From: Nematopogon swammerdamellus
Taxonomy: Eukaryota; Arthropoda; Insecta; Lepidoptera; Adelidae
NCBI GenBank assembly: GCA_946902875.1
Contig: OX336343.1
Location: 3,138,754-3,202,753, forward strand
DNA length: 64,000 bases
Direction: 5' to 3'
Numbering within the stretch: position 1 is the stretch's first letter; every line of letters begins with the position of its first letter. The position numbers were made by a program, and so were the translations under genes. The notes beneath the pieces are model-generated. The model saw nothing but the letters and a program-made list of their open reading frames with translations. It made no database searches and was not told the DNA's origin. Of this stretch, positions 29,969 through 38,966 are shown one piece after another.

Positions 29969-30374
29969 TTATTGACGTTTTCCTTCGTGGTAGACGTTGA
30001 AGGCCTTCCGCCCCTAGGGTCATCTTGAATGCTCTCCCGACCCCGCTTAAACTCAGCTACCCACTTTTTGACACTGGAATACGATGGAGCAGACTCCCCC
30101 AATGTGTTCACCATATCTTGATGGATATCTTTTGGTGACACGCTCTTTTTATGGAGGTACTTCATCACTGCTCGGTGTTCAATTTTCTCCATTATTGAAA
30201 ATCTTGTCAGATAGCGTTAAACAAATAATCCGGAAAAAAATATGGCTTGCAGTATCGCAACCAAACTTCGCACATTTATTACTGAAGAATCGAACTAACA
30301 AATGAGGGTAGATTAAAAAAAATGGCATGGCTCTTTCTATGTTAGGCCACGACCTTTTGGATCCACCCTCGTAA
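29969..30374 (-). pseudogene. Second mariner, 5' half with transposase N-terminus
   Basis: Minus-strand ATG at 30192: EKIEHRAVMKYLHKKSVSPK, then DIHQDMVNTLGESAPSYSSV, KKWVAEFKRGRESIQDDPRG and GRPSTSTTKENVN. This is the paired helix-turn-helix region of mariner transposases, intact for about 74 residues. The terminal repeat lies at the high-coordinate side (GGCCACGACCTTTTGGATCC then ACCCTCGTA, ending about 30374). The catalytic half and the other end are gone, cut where a family D/E tract begins. It belongs to a different mariner lineage from the copy at 28452. Confidence 0.85.
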
Positions 30375-30667
30375 TTACGAATTTCACGGCACTGCCATGC
30401 CCCCAGATCCTTGTGGACAGCGACGACGCGTGGCGGTGTACGGAGCGCTCAGACTCGTTCAAGAAGTGAATGGCGACAGAACCCTCTGGAGAGGAGAAAA
30501 AAGTGATTTGAGAGCAGTTTGAAATTGACAATAAAAAAGTAATTTTAGATTTTATTGAAGAATTCCGCGCTCCGAGCTATTTCAAGGAAATATTAAAATA
30601 CTATATTATTTTTAAGGCTTTCGGGTCTCGAGGGCCGAATTAAACTTTGATTCTTTCTCTAAGTATG
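30375..30667. other. Unassigned
   Basis: Nothing recognised. Confidence 0.4.
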
Positions 30668-30675
30668 TATTAGAA

Positions 30676-31142
30676 CAGGGTTTCTCAAACTTTTTTTTTC
30701 AGGTACCACTAAAACCAATATGTTTGGCGGCGTACCACCTTTACCTACAAGAAGCTAATAATAATATTTATCTTCTAAATCTACATTCTTAAATTCTCTT
30801 TGGAGGTTAGCATCGCACCTAAGTTCAATTAATGATTCTATTTCCTCGGATGTAAGTGATCTTGGATCTAAAAATTTATTTCTTATCCAATTTAGTTCTG
30901 AAAAATCTTCTTTCAAATATTCTTCGGAACTCACTATGAGCATTTGACAATGGATTTTATATCGCTAAGAACATCAGAATTTAAATTATATGTATGTTCA
31001 TCAACAAAACTTTCTTAATTAGGATTATGGCACTTGCCGCTTATTAAATTTTGTAGAGCATAATGTTTCATTTTTTCGCGTACCGCCTCGAAGCAGTCCG
31101 CGTACCACTGGTGGTACGCGTACCATAGATTGAGAACCGCTG
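30676..31142 (-). mobile_element. hAT deletion derivative, 467 bp
   Basis: The ends CAGGGTTTCTCAAAC (left) and, reversed, CAGCGGTTCTCAATC (right) are hAT-type. The 8-bp target duplication TATTAGAA is perfect (30668-30675 and 31143-31150). CGTACCACTGGTGGTACGCG near the right end is a strong palindrome. The interior keeps a short piece of transposase on the minus strand, so this is a deletion product of an autonomous element. Confidence 0.92.
30755..30943 (-). pseudogene. hAT transposase remnant (ZBED-like C-terminal region)
   Basis: 62 codons with LNWIRNKFLDPRSLTSEEIE then SLIELRCDANLQREFKNVDL. The W(I/V)R.PF..P.....EE..LIEL..D..L...F pattern is that of vertebrate and insect ZBED5/Charlie-Buster hAT proteins, near their C-terminal dimerisation region. 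The BED finger and catalytic residues are absent. It starts at an internal Met only because the upstream part is deleted. It lies wholly inside the 467-bp hAT element. Confidence 0.65.
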
Positions 31143-31150
31143 TATTAGAA

Positions 31151-31335
31151 TAAAGAAAGCAATTTCTGCCGAATGATTGATTTATTTTATTTATTCAATT
31201 ATTTATTGGAAATTTAACTGCTATCTTACCAATTATCTTACTGACTAGTTAAAAATAAGTACTTATTACAAAAATTAAAAACTTTTTCTTTTTACAATTT
31301 TCTTTACAAAACTCAGCTTTTTACAAAAATTTTGT
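31151..31335. other. AT-rich spacer
   Basis: TTTATT-rich, nothing recognised. Confidence 0.5.
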
Positions 31336-31561
31336 CAGCCTCGGTAGCAAGCAACTTGGATGGGTGACTGCTCGACCGTTGGAGGCTGGCCGTGATTCGA
31401 ATTCCACGTTAAACTGAAGGTCCCTTCCCTTCTTACCTTACTAGGTGGTAAGGTTTACCCTGGTCGGGTTGGTACCACCGCACTGAGCGAAACGTCGGTC
31501 GAAACGGCTATGTAAATAGTTCGTGTTTTCCGTCCAGTTCAGTGTAGTCGTCGTGAATTAA
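31336..31561 (+). mobile_element. SINE A, left part, split by a TTAA transposon
   Basis: GTCAGCCTCGGTAGC, then AAGCAACTTGGATGGGTGAC (5S-like, internally shortened), TCGACCGTTGGAGGCTGGCC, TACTAGGTGGTAAGG, ACGGCTATGTAAATAGTTCG, CCAGTTCAGTGTAG and TCGTGAATTAA. It stops at TTAA (31558-31561). The SINE resumes at 37922. Confidence 0.95.
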
Positions 31562-31569
31562 GGTGATTT

Positions 31570-31760
31570 CAATGCAAGAAGCTCCGCCTGCTTTACCTCC
31601 CTTCTTCTCCACTACCCTTCTCGAACCGCGCGGCTCCCCGCGCCTCCCCCGGCGCGCGGCGCGACGCTGACCCTCGCCGCGCCGCGCGCCGACACACACG
31701 GGCGGCGCGGCGGCGTGGCACCGGCATCGCGCCGTCGAGTTGAGCACAGCACAGAGCAGT
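31570..31760. other. GC-rich tract inside the transposon, 3' side
   Basis: CGCGCGGCTCCCCGCGCCTC and GCGCGGCGGCGTGGCACCGG-type sequence directly inside the left end. Open frames on the minus strand are Arg-rich products of base composition. It may be a structured end or captured host DNA. The opposite end has a comparable tract at 36945-37560. Confidence 0.5.
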
Positions 31761-32247
31761 CAATAAAAGTAGAGAACGTAATGCGTAAGTCTGTAGGTAC
31801 CACCAGTTATTTTTTAACAACCCAAAGAGGATGACTGTCTACGTAATATAGCCATGGATATATGTTCTTCTCTTTTACTCTAGTACTTTTGGTTTACCTT
31901 GTATCCATTTCTCGGCTACGAAATTATCCTTGCACAGCGTTTTGGTATTTCGGCCAAGACCGTAGTAGGTACATGGCCGACACCAAGCATATTAATTATT
32001 GACCCATCCTTCGGCCACGTGGTCAACCAACGGCAATGAAGTTTCTAGTTTTCAACCACATCTTAATAATGTTGAATTGTTTGTCTGATAGAAAAAAAGA
32101 TGGTGTTTATATGTAGAAAGGTACATATATGTATTTTTAGGATTCCGTCGCAAAAATTACAAAAAGGGACCCTAATGGAATCGCTCGGTGTCTCTATGTC
32201 TGTCCGTCTGCATGTCACAGACACGTATTTTTCTATCAAAAACTTAT
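31761..32247. other. Transposon 3' region, noncoding
   Basis: AT-rich, with a C-like phrase (ATTCCGTCGCAAAAATTACA, GTCTGTCCGTCTG) near 32142-32215. No gene is seen. Confidence 0.5.
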
Positions 32248-33140
32248 TCAAAAATTCTGAAAAAAAAATGCTGAAGAATCCTTATATGACCTTTTTTTTC
32301 TGAAATATTTTTTTGCTTGCTCTTTTGCTTTAACTCTTTTTAATTCCATTGTATGCATACGGCCTTTGTGATTGCTACCAGAAATTTTCTTGAATAATGT
32401 GCAAATAGGTTTTTTGGTGTTCAATGAAACTACAGCTGCAGCACAACGTCCTTGATATGATTGTTTGAAAGAATAGTTGACCCATTTGCGCATGACGAAT
32501 TTTGCAACAACACTATTGAAGCATTCGACCATATTACTGTCCACATCATATAATACACTTCTGGCGTTATTGGCGACGGCTCTGAAAATTACTTTGATTC
32601 TTAGCCAAAAAGAGCTGTTGTTTACTAAGCCATAAAAATCAAGAACAGGTTCTGAATTACAGTAATATGGAGAGCAACTGCTATGTCGTCCGAAAGCATG
32701 CATAGGAACGTTCATTATATCTCGATTAAGGTTCCTTATTCGGCTGCCGATATCAAAATCTCCTGACTCTTTATTATGTTTAATGGATTTACATATTGAT
32801 TGCGCATGATTTTAATTAACTTGTCAGTCAGTAATTTTCTCAATTTTATCGGATATTTTGTATCTTTAGACATAGCTCTTAGTTTATTACAAAAAGGAGA
32901 CGGGGATGTTTGGGCCCGATGGTAATAAAATGAGGTATGGTTAAAAATAATGGTTATATTTTTCTTTATTAAACTGTAAAATATCAACCCAATTCTTTAT
33001 CTAGAAAAAGAGAAATCTTAAAAAAAGTGTTAAGAAAAACGATTACGATTAAACTAAATATATATTAATGTAGATACATGATTTTAAACATTTAAAAATA
33101 AAAACGCTAGCACCAAATGAATAACTCAATTAAAAGTAAT

Positions 33141-33173
33141 TTCATTTGTAATGGATTTACCATTACAAATGAA
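33141..33173. repeat. Inverted repeat, 14-bp arms
   Basis: TTCATTTGTAATGG, loop ATTTA, CCATTACAAATGAA. It overlaps the start of the LINE remnant below. Confidence 0.85.
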
Positions 33174-33530
33174 TTTGCGGTGGAAACCCTTGGTGTGTGG
33201 TCACCGGACGCACTGGCTTTTGCCGAAACCATCGGGAAATTGCTAGTGGATAAGTCCGGTGACGTGCGTGCCAAGGCTTACTTCATACGCCGCATAAGCC
33301 TAGAAATTCAAAGAGGGAACGCTATTAGCGTCCTAGGGACTATGGCTGCCTCGGCTGAACTAGAAGAAATTTTTTTATTTATAGGTTCTCCTTAATTTTT
33401 CTTTTGTTAGATAGGGAAGTTATGTTTTAGGTTAGTTTTAGTTATTTGTTTTAGATCTTTATTAATTGTTTTGATTACTTAATTACTAGAATTAATAAAG
33501 TCATTACAAATTAACATTTTACTATTTAAA
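33165..33530 (+). pseudogene. LINE ORF2 C-terminal fragment and 3' UTR
   Basis: The plus frame reads NEFAVETLGVWSPDALAFAE, TIGKLLVDKSGDVRAKAYFI and ISLEIQRGNAISVLGTMAAS, then a stop at 33395. The VETLG.W..DA...........D..GD.RA...L..RIS..IQRGNA.S..GT pattern is the C-terminal tail of several non-LTR retrotransposon ORF2 proteins in invertebrates. About 75 codons remain. The AT-rich tail carries AATAAAG near 33490 and a short A-run, so it is a 5'-truncated copy within the nested element. The upstream Met at 33117 belongs to the flank, not to the LINE. Confidence 0.75.
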
Positions 33531-34770
33531 AAAATGAAACATTCACAATAATAAAAGGACTATATATAGTCTGTGATAAAAGGAAACAATTTATAAAGAA
33601 GAAGAGCTGTCATAGCTGTCAGTTGTATTTTCATTTCATAACATTTACAAAGCATAAATAACTAGAATTCTGAAAAAGTTTCGATATTATATTGCATTAT
33701 TTTATTATTTTGAAGCAAACATACACACAAGATCTATAGAAGTGAATTTTGAGTGGGTAGTAAACGGTGGGTCTGGTTGCTGCGCCTATGTTATGTCTAT
33801 AATAGTTAAACTAAATCAATAAAAACTCAGATTGGCAAAATCTGTTGAATTTTCAGTGAAGATTTAATAATATTTAGGCTATTAATTGACACCATTTTCA
33901 TCTTTTTACAATCGGGCCCAAGATTGTATGAAAGCGTATCCGTCTCCTTTCTGAGCACGTGATTACGGCATTCAATCTTTTCGACCGTGCACCCATGGTA
34001 AGGTTTTACTTGTAAAATTTTAGAATATGTGCTGGAGTCACCATCGGAAATTAATTTAGCATAAACAAGGCCGTATCTTCCGACGATTTAAATTCTTCCA
34101 AAATAATTTCACACTCCATGCCTGTAGAAGGCCCATTATAATTTTTGAAACATTTGTGGTTATTTCGTTCGACTTTATTTTTTTCTGCCCGGCTACAAAC
34201 GATACAAAACTTATTTTTCACGCCCATAACCTTTCTAAATCTTTTGCCAGCTATAGCCGCAGCTCCCGATAAGGCGGAATAATTTTGTTTGTAAGATCTC
34301 TTTGACCAACACCCGTCCGCAATAACTTCAATTATTGCGTTGCCGAATTTATCAACACGACCTTCTTTTAACGCAGCATCGCGTTCCTTTTTTTGCAGCC
34401 TTTTCCATTTCTTCGACAGCCGTTTCATGCCATTTTAAACAAATATCATTGTGAATTTTCGAATAAAATGGATTCGTCATGAAGGGGACATTGAGTGCTG
34501 CCATAAGTTCTTCTAATTGCGAAAAACCACATCCTATTGCCATTGCACCCGCAACAGCGGACCTGTTTACGTCTACCGGATTTTCTGTATTTTTTATTAT
34601 TACTAAACGGTTTTATTTAGCTTGACTCCGTATATTTGTTTCTATCTTTGTTTCAAATCTTGCGACAACTTTTTCAACTACTTCTACTGAACCGATTTTT
34701 ATGAAACTTTGCACACGCATTGAGTTCTCGTGACAATACAATATTATGATAATTTCAACTTGGTAACGAG

Positions 34771-35310
34771 GGTCTGATGATGGAGTCAGGAGGTGGACAG
34801 TGCAACTCTTCAACCGTTCCTAGTAACCCCCTCGAGTTTGGGCTCATTTGGTTGGTTTGGACGAGTGTCTCATACTTCTACCAATACACTTGGTGACGAG
34901 GGTCTGATGATGGAGTCAGGAGGTATACAGTGGAACTCTTCAACCGTTACTAGTAACCCCCTCGAGTTTGGGCTCATTTGGTTTGTTTGGACGAGTGTCC
35001 CATACTTCTACCAATATACTTGATAACGAGGGTCTGATGATGGAGTCAGGAGGTGGGCAGTGGAACTCTTCAACTGTTACTAGTAACCCCCTCGAGTTTG
35101 GGCTCATTTGGTTGGTTTGGACGAGTGTCCCATACTTCTACTAATACACTTGGTGACGAGGGTCTGATGATGGAGTCAGGAGTTGTACAGTGGAACTCTT
35201 CAACCGTTACTAGTAACCCCCTCGAGTTTGGGCTCATATGGTTGGTTTGGACGAGTTTCCCATACTTCTACCAATACACTTGGTGACGAAGATCTCATTA
35301 TAGATGCAGG
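34771..35310 (+). repeat. Minisatellite, 130-bp unit, 4 copies plus part
   Basis: GGTCTGATGATGGAGTCAGG begins at 34771, 34901, 35031 and 35161, exactly 130 bp apart. A decayed start (GATCTCATTATAGATGCAGG) is at 35291. CCCCCTCGAGTTTGGGCTCA is invariant. Short open frames (NPLEFGLIW) arise in each unit but are not a gene. Confidence 0.95.
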
Positions 35311-35671
35311 AGGTGAACTGTTGAACTTAAATAAAACAAAAATAATGATCAGGATATTTCTTTGAATGCACCCAAGTTAAGGTTTCTGTATTGTGCCGAG
35401 AACTGTGTGGCGTTAGGGTGGCTAAAAATGATACGTCGTTACCGATACACCACCCAACTCAACGTTTGAAACGTGCCGAGGACTGTGTGGCATTAGGGTG
35501 GATAAAAATGATATGTCGTTAGCGTTTCAACCTCAAGGCTGGGCACACCTTGTTGTATGAGAGCCTTGCCCCTCTACATGGACCTCTGGGGGGGTCTACT
35601 GTTATTGTTCCATTACTCGTAAGAACAACATGAAAGAAAAAAATTATAAAAAAAATCAAACTAAAAACGAG

Positions 35672-36257
35672 TAAATAAAAAAATTGGTAAAACAACTTTT
35701 AAGTTAAACGGTTTTATTAAAAAACAACAGCTGTACAAAAAACAAGAAAAAAAAACATCACCTGTACAAAAAGCTAGAAAATAATAAGGACACAAACCTG
35801 GGCCTTCTTAAGATTTTACGTCTGGGTGAGAAATCGTGCAATACTAGCGTGCTGTCTTCTCATGTCAGATGCCAAAGGGCACTTTGTGTCGCTGCGTCAG
35901 CGGAATAAGTAATAAATTGAGACTTTTAACAGACTAATATAAAAACGTGGGGCGTATAATATGCGTAATAACATGCGCCCCACGTTTTTATATTAGTCTG
36001 TTAAAAGTCTCAATTTATTACTTATTCCGCTGACGCAGCGACACAAAGTGCCCTTTGGCATCTGACATGAGAAGACAGCACGCTAGTATTGCACGATTTC
36101 TTACCTAGACGTAAAATCTTAAGAAGGCCGAGGCTTGTGTCTTTATTATTTTCTAGCATTTTGTACAGGTGATGTTTTTTTTTTCTAGTTTTTTGTACAG
36201 CTGTTGTTTTTAATAAAACCGTTTAACTTAAAAGTTTTTTTACCTATTTTTTTATGC
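35672..36257. repeat. ~585-bp near-perfect palindrome
   Basis: Two arms of about 280 bp around a loop of about 21 bases (near 35960-35980, inside CGTGGGGCG...CGCCCCACG). The inner ~170 bp of the arms look identical (GTGCAATACTAGCG, GAGACTTTTAACAGACTAAT, AAAAACGTGGGGCG), while the outer parts differ at scattered bases, e.g. GTCTGGGTGAG versus GTCTAGGTAAG. The arms begin at AAAAAATTGGTAAAACAAC. Confidence 0.93.
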
Positions 36258-36484
36258 AAGTATCAACTGTGAATTTTTGATTACACATGTTACAGCCTAA
36301 TACAATAATTAAATTTAGTCCTATTTTTCTTTCCGATATTACGCCCTTGGATTGTAACCCACAGTTAGCAAGTGCTTTGTGTCCAGATATGATTTTTAAA
36401 CAATCAATTAGATGTTGTAAATCTACCAATCTCCTGCCTTCAATTATGTAATTTTTTTTCCCTGTCACGTCCGGTGATGACCTG

Positions 36485-36692
36485 TAAAAAACCAAAACAT
36501 ATAATTATAAATGTTTTAATAATAAATAATATTTATTTCTACTGAATTAGATCATTTAAAACCCTAGGCTAGGACTGACCGCATTTGTTTATATGTTTTT
36601 TACATTACTCTATGCAATATTGAATTTTTCATAAAAATCAACCTTCTGTCTTTCTTTGGTAATACGTTTTGTAGTTATTTTGCATTCGAATA
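36485..36692. other. Intron or 5' region of the transposase
   Basis: AT-rich and lies upstream (minus strand) of the splice acceptor at 36484. No exon is recognised. Confidence 0.4.
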
Positions 36693-36756
36693 TTTAGTGG
36701 TTATAATCGCTCGTCGCCTAGAGCTTCGATCTAAAGAGGTGCGGGTTCGAGCTTAC
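36693..36756 (+). repeat. tRNA-like SINE head
   Basis: TTAGTGGTTATAATCGC resembles a tRNA A box and GGTGCGGGTTCGAGC a B box, with 40 bp between them. GCAGGGGGACCGCACC follows. No acceptor-stem pairing, so it is not a tRNA gene. Confidence 0.45.
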
Positions 36757-36944
36757 GTGTGCAGGGGGACCGCACCGCTTTCTTTCTCTGAGTTTGATAA
36801 GTAAGGATAGGGTATTGGAAGGAGTTTGATAATTAGTTAAAACTGTAACGAAACTTATGTATGTAAACAAATAATCATGTAGGTAATACCTACTGATTAT
36901 CAAATAAAATAGTAAGGTATAAAATTAAATTACATGTACATTTT

Positions 36945-37560
36945 TGTGGCCGGCGGTGGTGGTGGCGTTGACAGCGATATTGGAGGTGTCATCGAAGGCG
37001 GCGGCGGCGGAGGCAGCGGGTTCTGAGGTGGTTCTGACCGTGGCAGCAGCAACGGCAGCGGCTCGGCTAACACCGGCGCCGCCGCCGCCGGCGGCAGAGG
37101 CAGCGAGGTATGAGGTGGTTCTGATCTGATCGTGGCAACAACAGCAGCAGCGGCTCAGCAGATCTCGACACTGGCACCGGCGCGCGGCGTCGCCAACGAA
37201 GGTGTTGATTGTAGTAGGGAACGCGCCGGGATCGCCGCCGCCGCCGGTGGCCAACTATTCTGTTTCTTGATTTCATTTAGGCGAATTCCTTTATTCCGTA
37301 AATATTTCTTCTTCTCGCGTTTCATCATAATGTTTTTATTTAGTTTCCCCATTTCTAGTTAGGTAGCTGCGGCTGCCGGGAGCCGTGCGGCGCGCAGGCG
37401 GGCGTGCGGTGGTCAGGAGCCGTGCTGCGGCGGGCTGCGTGCGCTCCGCCGCAGCTAATCCACACGACTGCCGTCCTCTCCTTCCAGTCCCAACACGGAA
37501 ACAGGACGCCAATATAGTCATAGTTAGGAGAGAGCGTGACGACGCCAGGTGTGAGCGCGC
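36945..37560. other. GC-rich trinucleotide tract inside the transposon, 5' side
   Basis: GGCGGCGGCGGAGGCAGCGG, GCCGCCGCCGCCGG and GGTTCTGAGGTGGTTCTGAC/GAGGTGGTTCTGATCTGATC repeats, then GGAGCCGTGCGGCGCG/GGAGCCGTGCTGCGGC repeats at 37378-37440. Frames on both strands are open because of composition (poly-Ala, poly-Arg). It could be captured host exon or CpG-rich DNA, or the element's own promoter. No protein is assigned. Confidence 0.5.
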
Positions 37561-37914
37561 AAGCTAATGTTGGGCGTGTCTGATCAAATCTACATGAAAA
37601 CGTTAATTTTTTTTTTACAAAATCTATTAACTTTACAGAGATATCCATCGACACAAAATTAGATATCGTTCATCCGAACTGGCTCAAAAATTATCATAAT
37701 GTTTTGGGGTAAGTTTTGTCGGCAATATAAAAAATAAGAAATAATCGAAGGTTTACAAATTATTTTATTGTGTCGTGTTATTTTATTGTTTCACGTTTTC
37801 CATCGTCACATCATTTAATGAAGAGTTGGAGATTATATTGTTGAAGTTCACAAATACCTTACTTCAGCGGTTTCGCCAGTAAATTAGATCAAAAACTAGA
37901 TGTTTCTACATTAA
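37561..37914. other. Transposon 5' terminal region
   Basis: AT-rich, noncoding, leading to the terminal inverted repeat at 37905-37921. Confidence 0.5.
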
Positions 37915-37921
37915 TATCACC

Positions 37922-38030
37922 TTAAGGGAAGCACTGACACGGCACCTAGCTCACCCGGTGTTATGGGCTGACATCACGGATGTTGTAGGTGATGTAGCCA
38001 ACCGTGTCAGTTTCCATAAAAAAAAATCTA
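37922..38030 (+). mobile_element. SINE A, right part, after the TTAA transposon
   Basis: TTAAGGGAAGCACTGACACG, GGCACCTAGCTCACCCGGTG, GGCTGACATCACGGATGTTG and AACCGTGTCAGTTTCCATAA, then an A-run. It continues the SINE that begins at 31336. Confidence 0.95.
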
Positions 38031-38156
38031 TACTAAGCTACAAATAAAGTAATTAATTACGTGGGGATTGATGCTGAACACCCAGAGGTGTCAAGTGTCA
38101 ACTTTAAAACTTCTCAAATCTGTGAACTGATAATAATATAAGATAGATAGGTGAAA

Positions 38157-38455
38157 AATACATACCACACGCTGTATCCCGACAATCGGGTTAAGCAGAG
38201 TAATCGGTGTTGTGCTACAAGGACTCTGTTAAATTACAGCACAACACCGACCGCCACGTTTAGCAAAGTATTGACTACTATCAAGCAGCGATCAATGCAC
38301 GAGGGCCCACCTGCTCCATGACTCGGTGAAAGGACCGTGCTAAGGTGAGAGGTGGCTATCCTGTCCCCCTTTAGCACGAAATCTTGTCCTTTTTCCTTAG
38401 TCCCGTGCACAGGGAGAGATGCAGTGGTACCGTCCCCACACGGTGCATAGGAAAC
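38157..38455 (+). repeat. Repeat family B, near-complete
   Basis: CATACCACACGCTGTATCCC, GGGTTAAGCAGAGTAATCGG, TTACAGCACAACACCGACCG, AAGGTGAGAGGTGGCTATC, TTAGCACGAAATCTTGTCC, GGGAGAGATGCAGTGG and GTCCCCACACGGTGC. Part of the CGCCTTTTACGAC block is lost. Confidence 0.85.
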
Positions 38456-38528
38456 ACGGACTTTATTGCAAAACCGTTTCACAGAATTAATCCTTATCCT
38501 CCTTATCCTTCCTCCTTATCCTTCCTTA

Positions 38529-38966
38529 CCTATAATAAAATCCAACGTCTGCTTTCTGTCTGTCTGAGTGTCTGTCTGTCCGCTTATAACTCGAGAACCA
38601 CTAAACCGATTTTAATAAAACAAAATTCTACGGATAGCTTGATTCTTCCCATCAACTATAGGCTACTTACTATCACGCTAAATGGCTTATGAGGTTAGCA
38701 GTGAAGTGAAATATGAGAGCGGGCGGAGCCGCGGGCACAGCTTGTATACCTATAATAAAATCCAACGTCTGCTTTCTGTCTGTCTGAGTGTCTGTCTGTC
38801 CGCTTATAACTCGAGAACCACTGAACCGATTTTAATAAAACAAAAATCTTCAGATAGCTTGATTCTTCCCATCAACTATAGGCTACTTACTATCACGCTA
38901 AATGGCTTATGAGGTTTGCAGTGAAGTGAAATATGAGAGCGGGCGGAGCCGCGGGCACAGCTTGTC
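38529..38966 (+). mobile_element. 220-bp element, tandemly duplicated
   Basis: ACCTATAATAAAATCCAACG starts at about 38528 and 38748. Both units run GTCTGCTTTCTGTCTGTCTG, TTATAACTCGAGAACCACT, CTTGATTCTTCCCATCAACT, GGCTTATGAGGTT and GAGCGGGCGGAGCCGCGGGC, ending ACAGCTTGT. They differ at only a few bases. The GC-rich end resembles the Helitron-like end at 20525. The translated frames are not genes. Confidence 0.9.

Larger units (their letters stand above)
32889..33951. mobile_element. ~1.06-kb element nested in the transposase gene
   Basis: It interrupts the transposase between ECRNHVL and FCNKLR. The left end, AAGGAGACGG then TTTGGGCCCGATGGTAATAA, is matched in reverse at the right end by CCGTCTCCTT preceded by TTACAATCGGGCCCAAGATT. 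The right end has about 12 extra bases between the two blocks. It carries a LINE 3' fragment and a 14-bp-arm palindrome (TTCATTTGTAATGG, 33141-33173). The superfamily is not determined, and the target duplication is unclear because the flanks are A/T runs. Confidence 0.75.
34597..36257. mobile_element. Composite insertion in the transposase gene
   Basis: It separates the CNMCNQKF and NPVDVNRS parts of the transposase. AAACGGTTTTATTTAGC near 34609 faces AATAAAACCGTTTAAC near 36214, giving a roughly 13-bp inverted match. Inside are unique sequence (ACCGATTTTTATGAAACTTT), a 130-bp minisatellite, a duplicated phrase (GTGTGGCGTTAGGGTGG at 35405 and GTGTGGCATTAGGGTGG at 35486) and a long palindrome. 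It may be one foldback element or two events. Confidence 0.65.
32248..36484 (-). pseudogene. Kolobok-like transposase (Mutator-type domain), disrupted
   Basis: Read in pieces on the minus strand. Exon start after a splice acceptor (TTTTTTACAG, 36484): GKKNYIIEGRRLVDLQHLID and LIIVLGCNMCNQKF. After the 34.6-36.26 kb insertion: NPVDVNRSAVAGAMAIGCGF, SQLEELMAALNVPFM, then a frameshift near 34395, KFGNAIIEVIADGCWSKRSY, and LISDGDSSTYSKIL with KPYHGCTVEKIECRNHVL to 33952. After the 32.89-33.95 kb insertion: FCNKLRAMSKDTKYPIKLRK, a frameshift near 32760, MNVPMHAFGRHSSC, SVLYDVDSNMVECFNSVVAK and FKQSYQGRCAAAVVS, stop at 32248. Candidate catalytic residues are D in ADGCW, D in SDGDS and E in VECFN. 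Two frameshifts and two insertions make it dead. The first exon is not found. Confidence 0.85.
31562..37921 (-). mobile_element. TTAA-inserting DNA transposon, Kolobok-like (6,360 bp)
   Basis: TTAA is duplicated at 31558-31561 and 37922-37925, and the SINE A on either side reads through if the insert is removed. The ends are inverted: GGTGATTTCAATG left, and right ATTAATATCACC, which reversed is GGTGATATTAATG (11 of 13 match). The transposase is on the minus strand. TTAA duplication plus this transposase type fit the Kolobok superfamily. The family name is my inference. GC-rich tracts lie near both ends. The element is now 6.4 kb because at least two other insertions sit in its gene. Confidence 0.88.

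Noticed and set aside
34793..35365. Three overlapping plus frames of 60-77 codons
   Set aside because: They are the same reading of successive 130-bp minisatellite units.
36925..37276. Ala/Gly- and Arg-rich frames near 37 kb
   Set aside because: All frames on both strands are open because of GCC/GGC-type repeats. No domain, no start context, and inside a transposon.
31562..37921. piggyBac as the source of the TTAA insertion
   Set aside because: The TTAA duplication fits piggyBac too, but the ends start GGTGAT, not the usual CCC-type, and the transposase is of the Mutator-domain (Kolobok-like) type.
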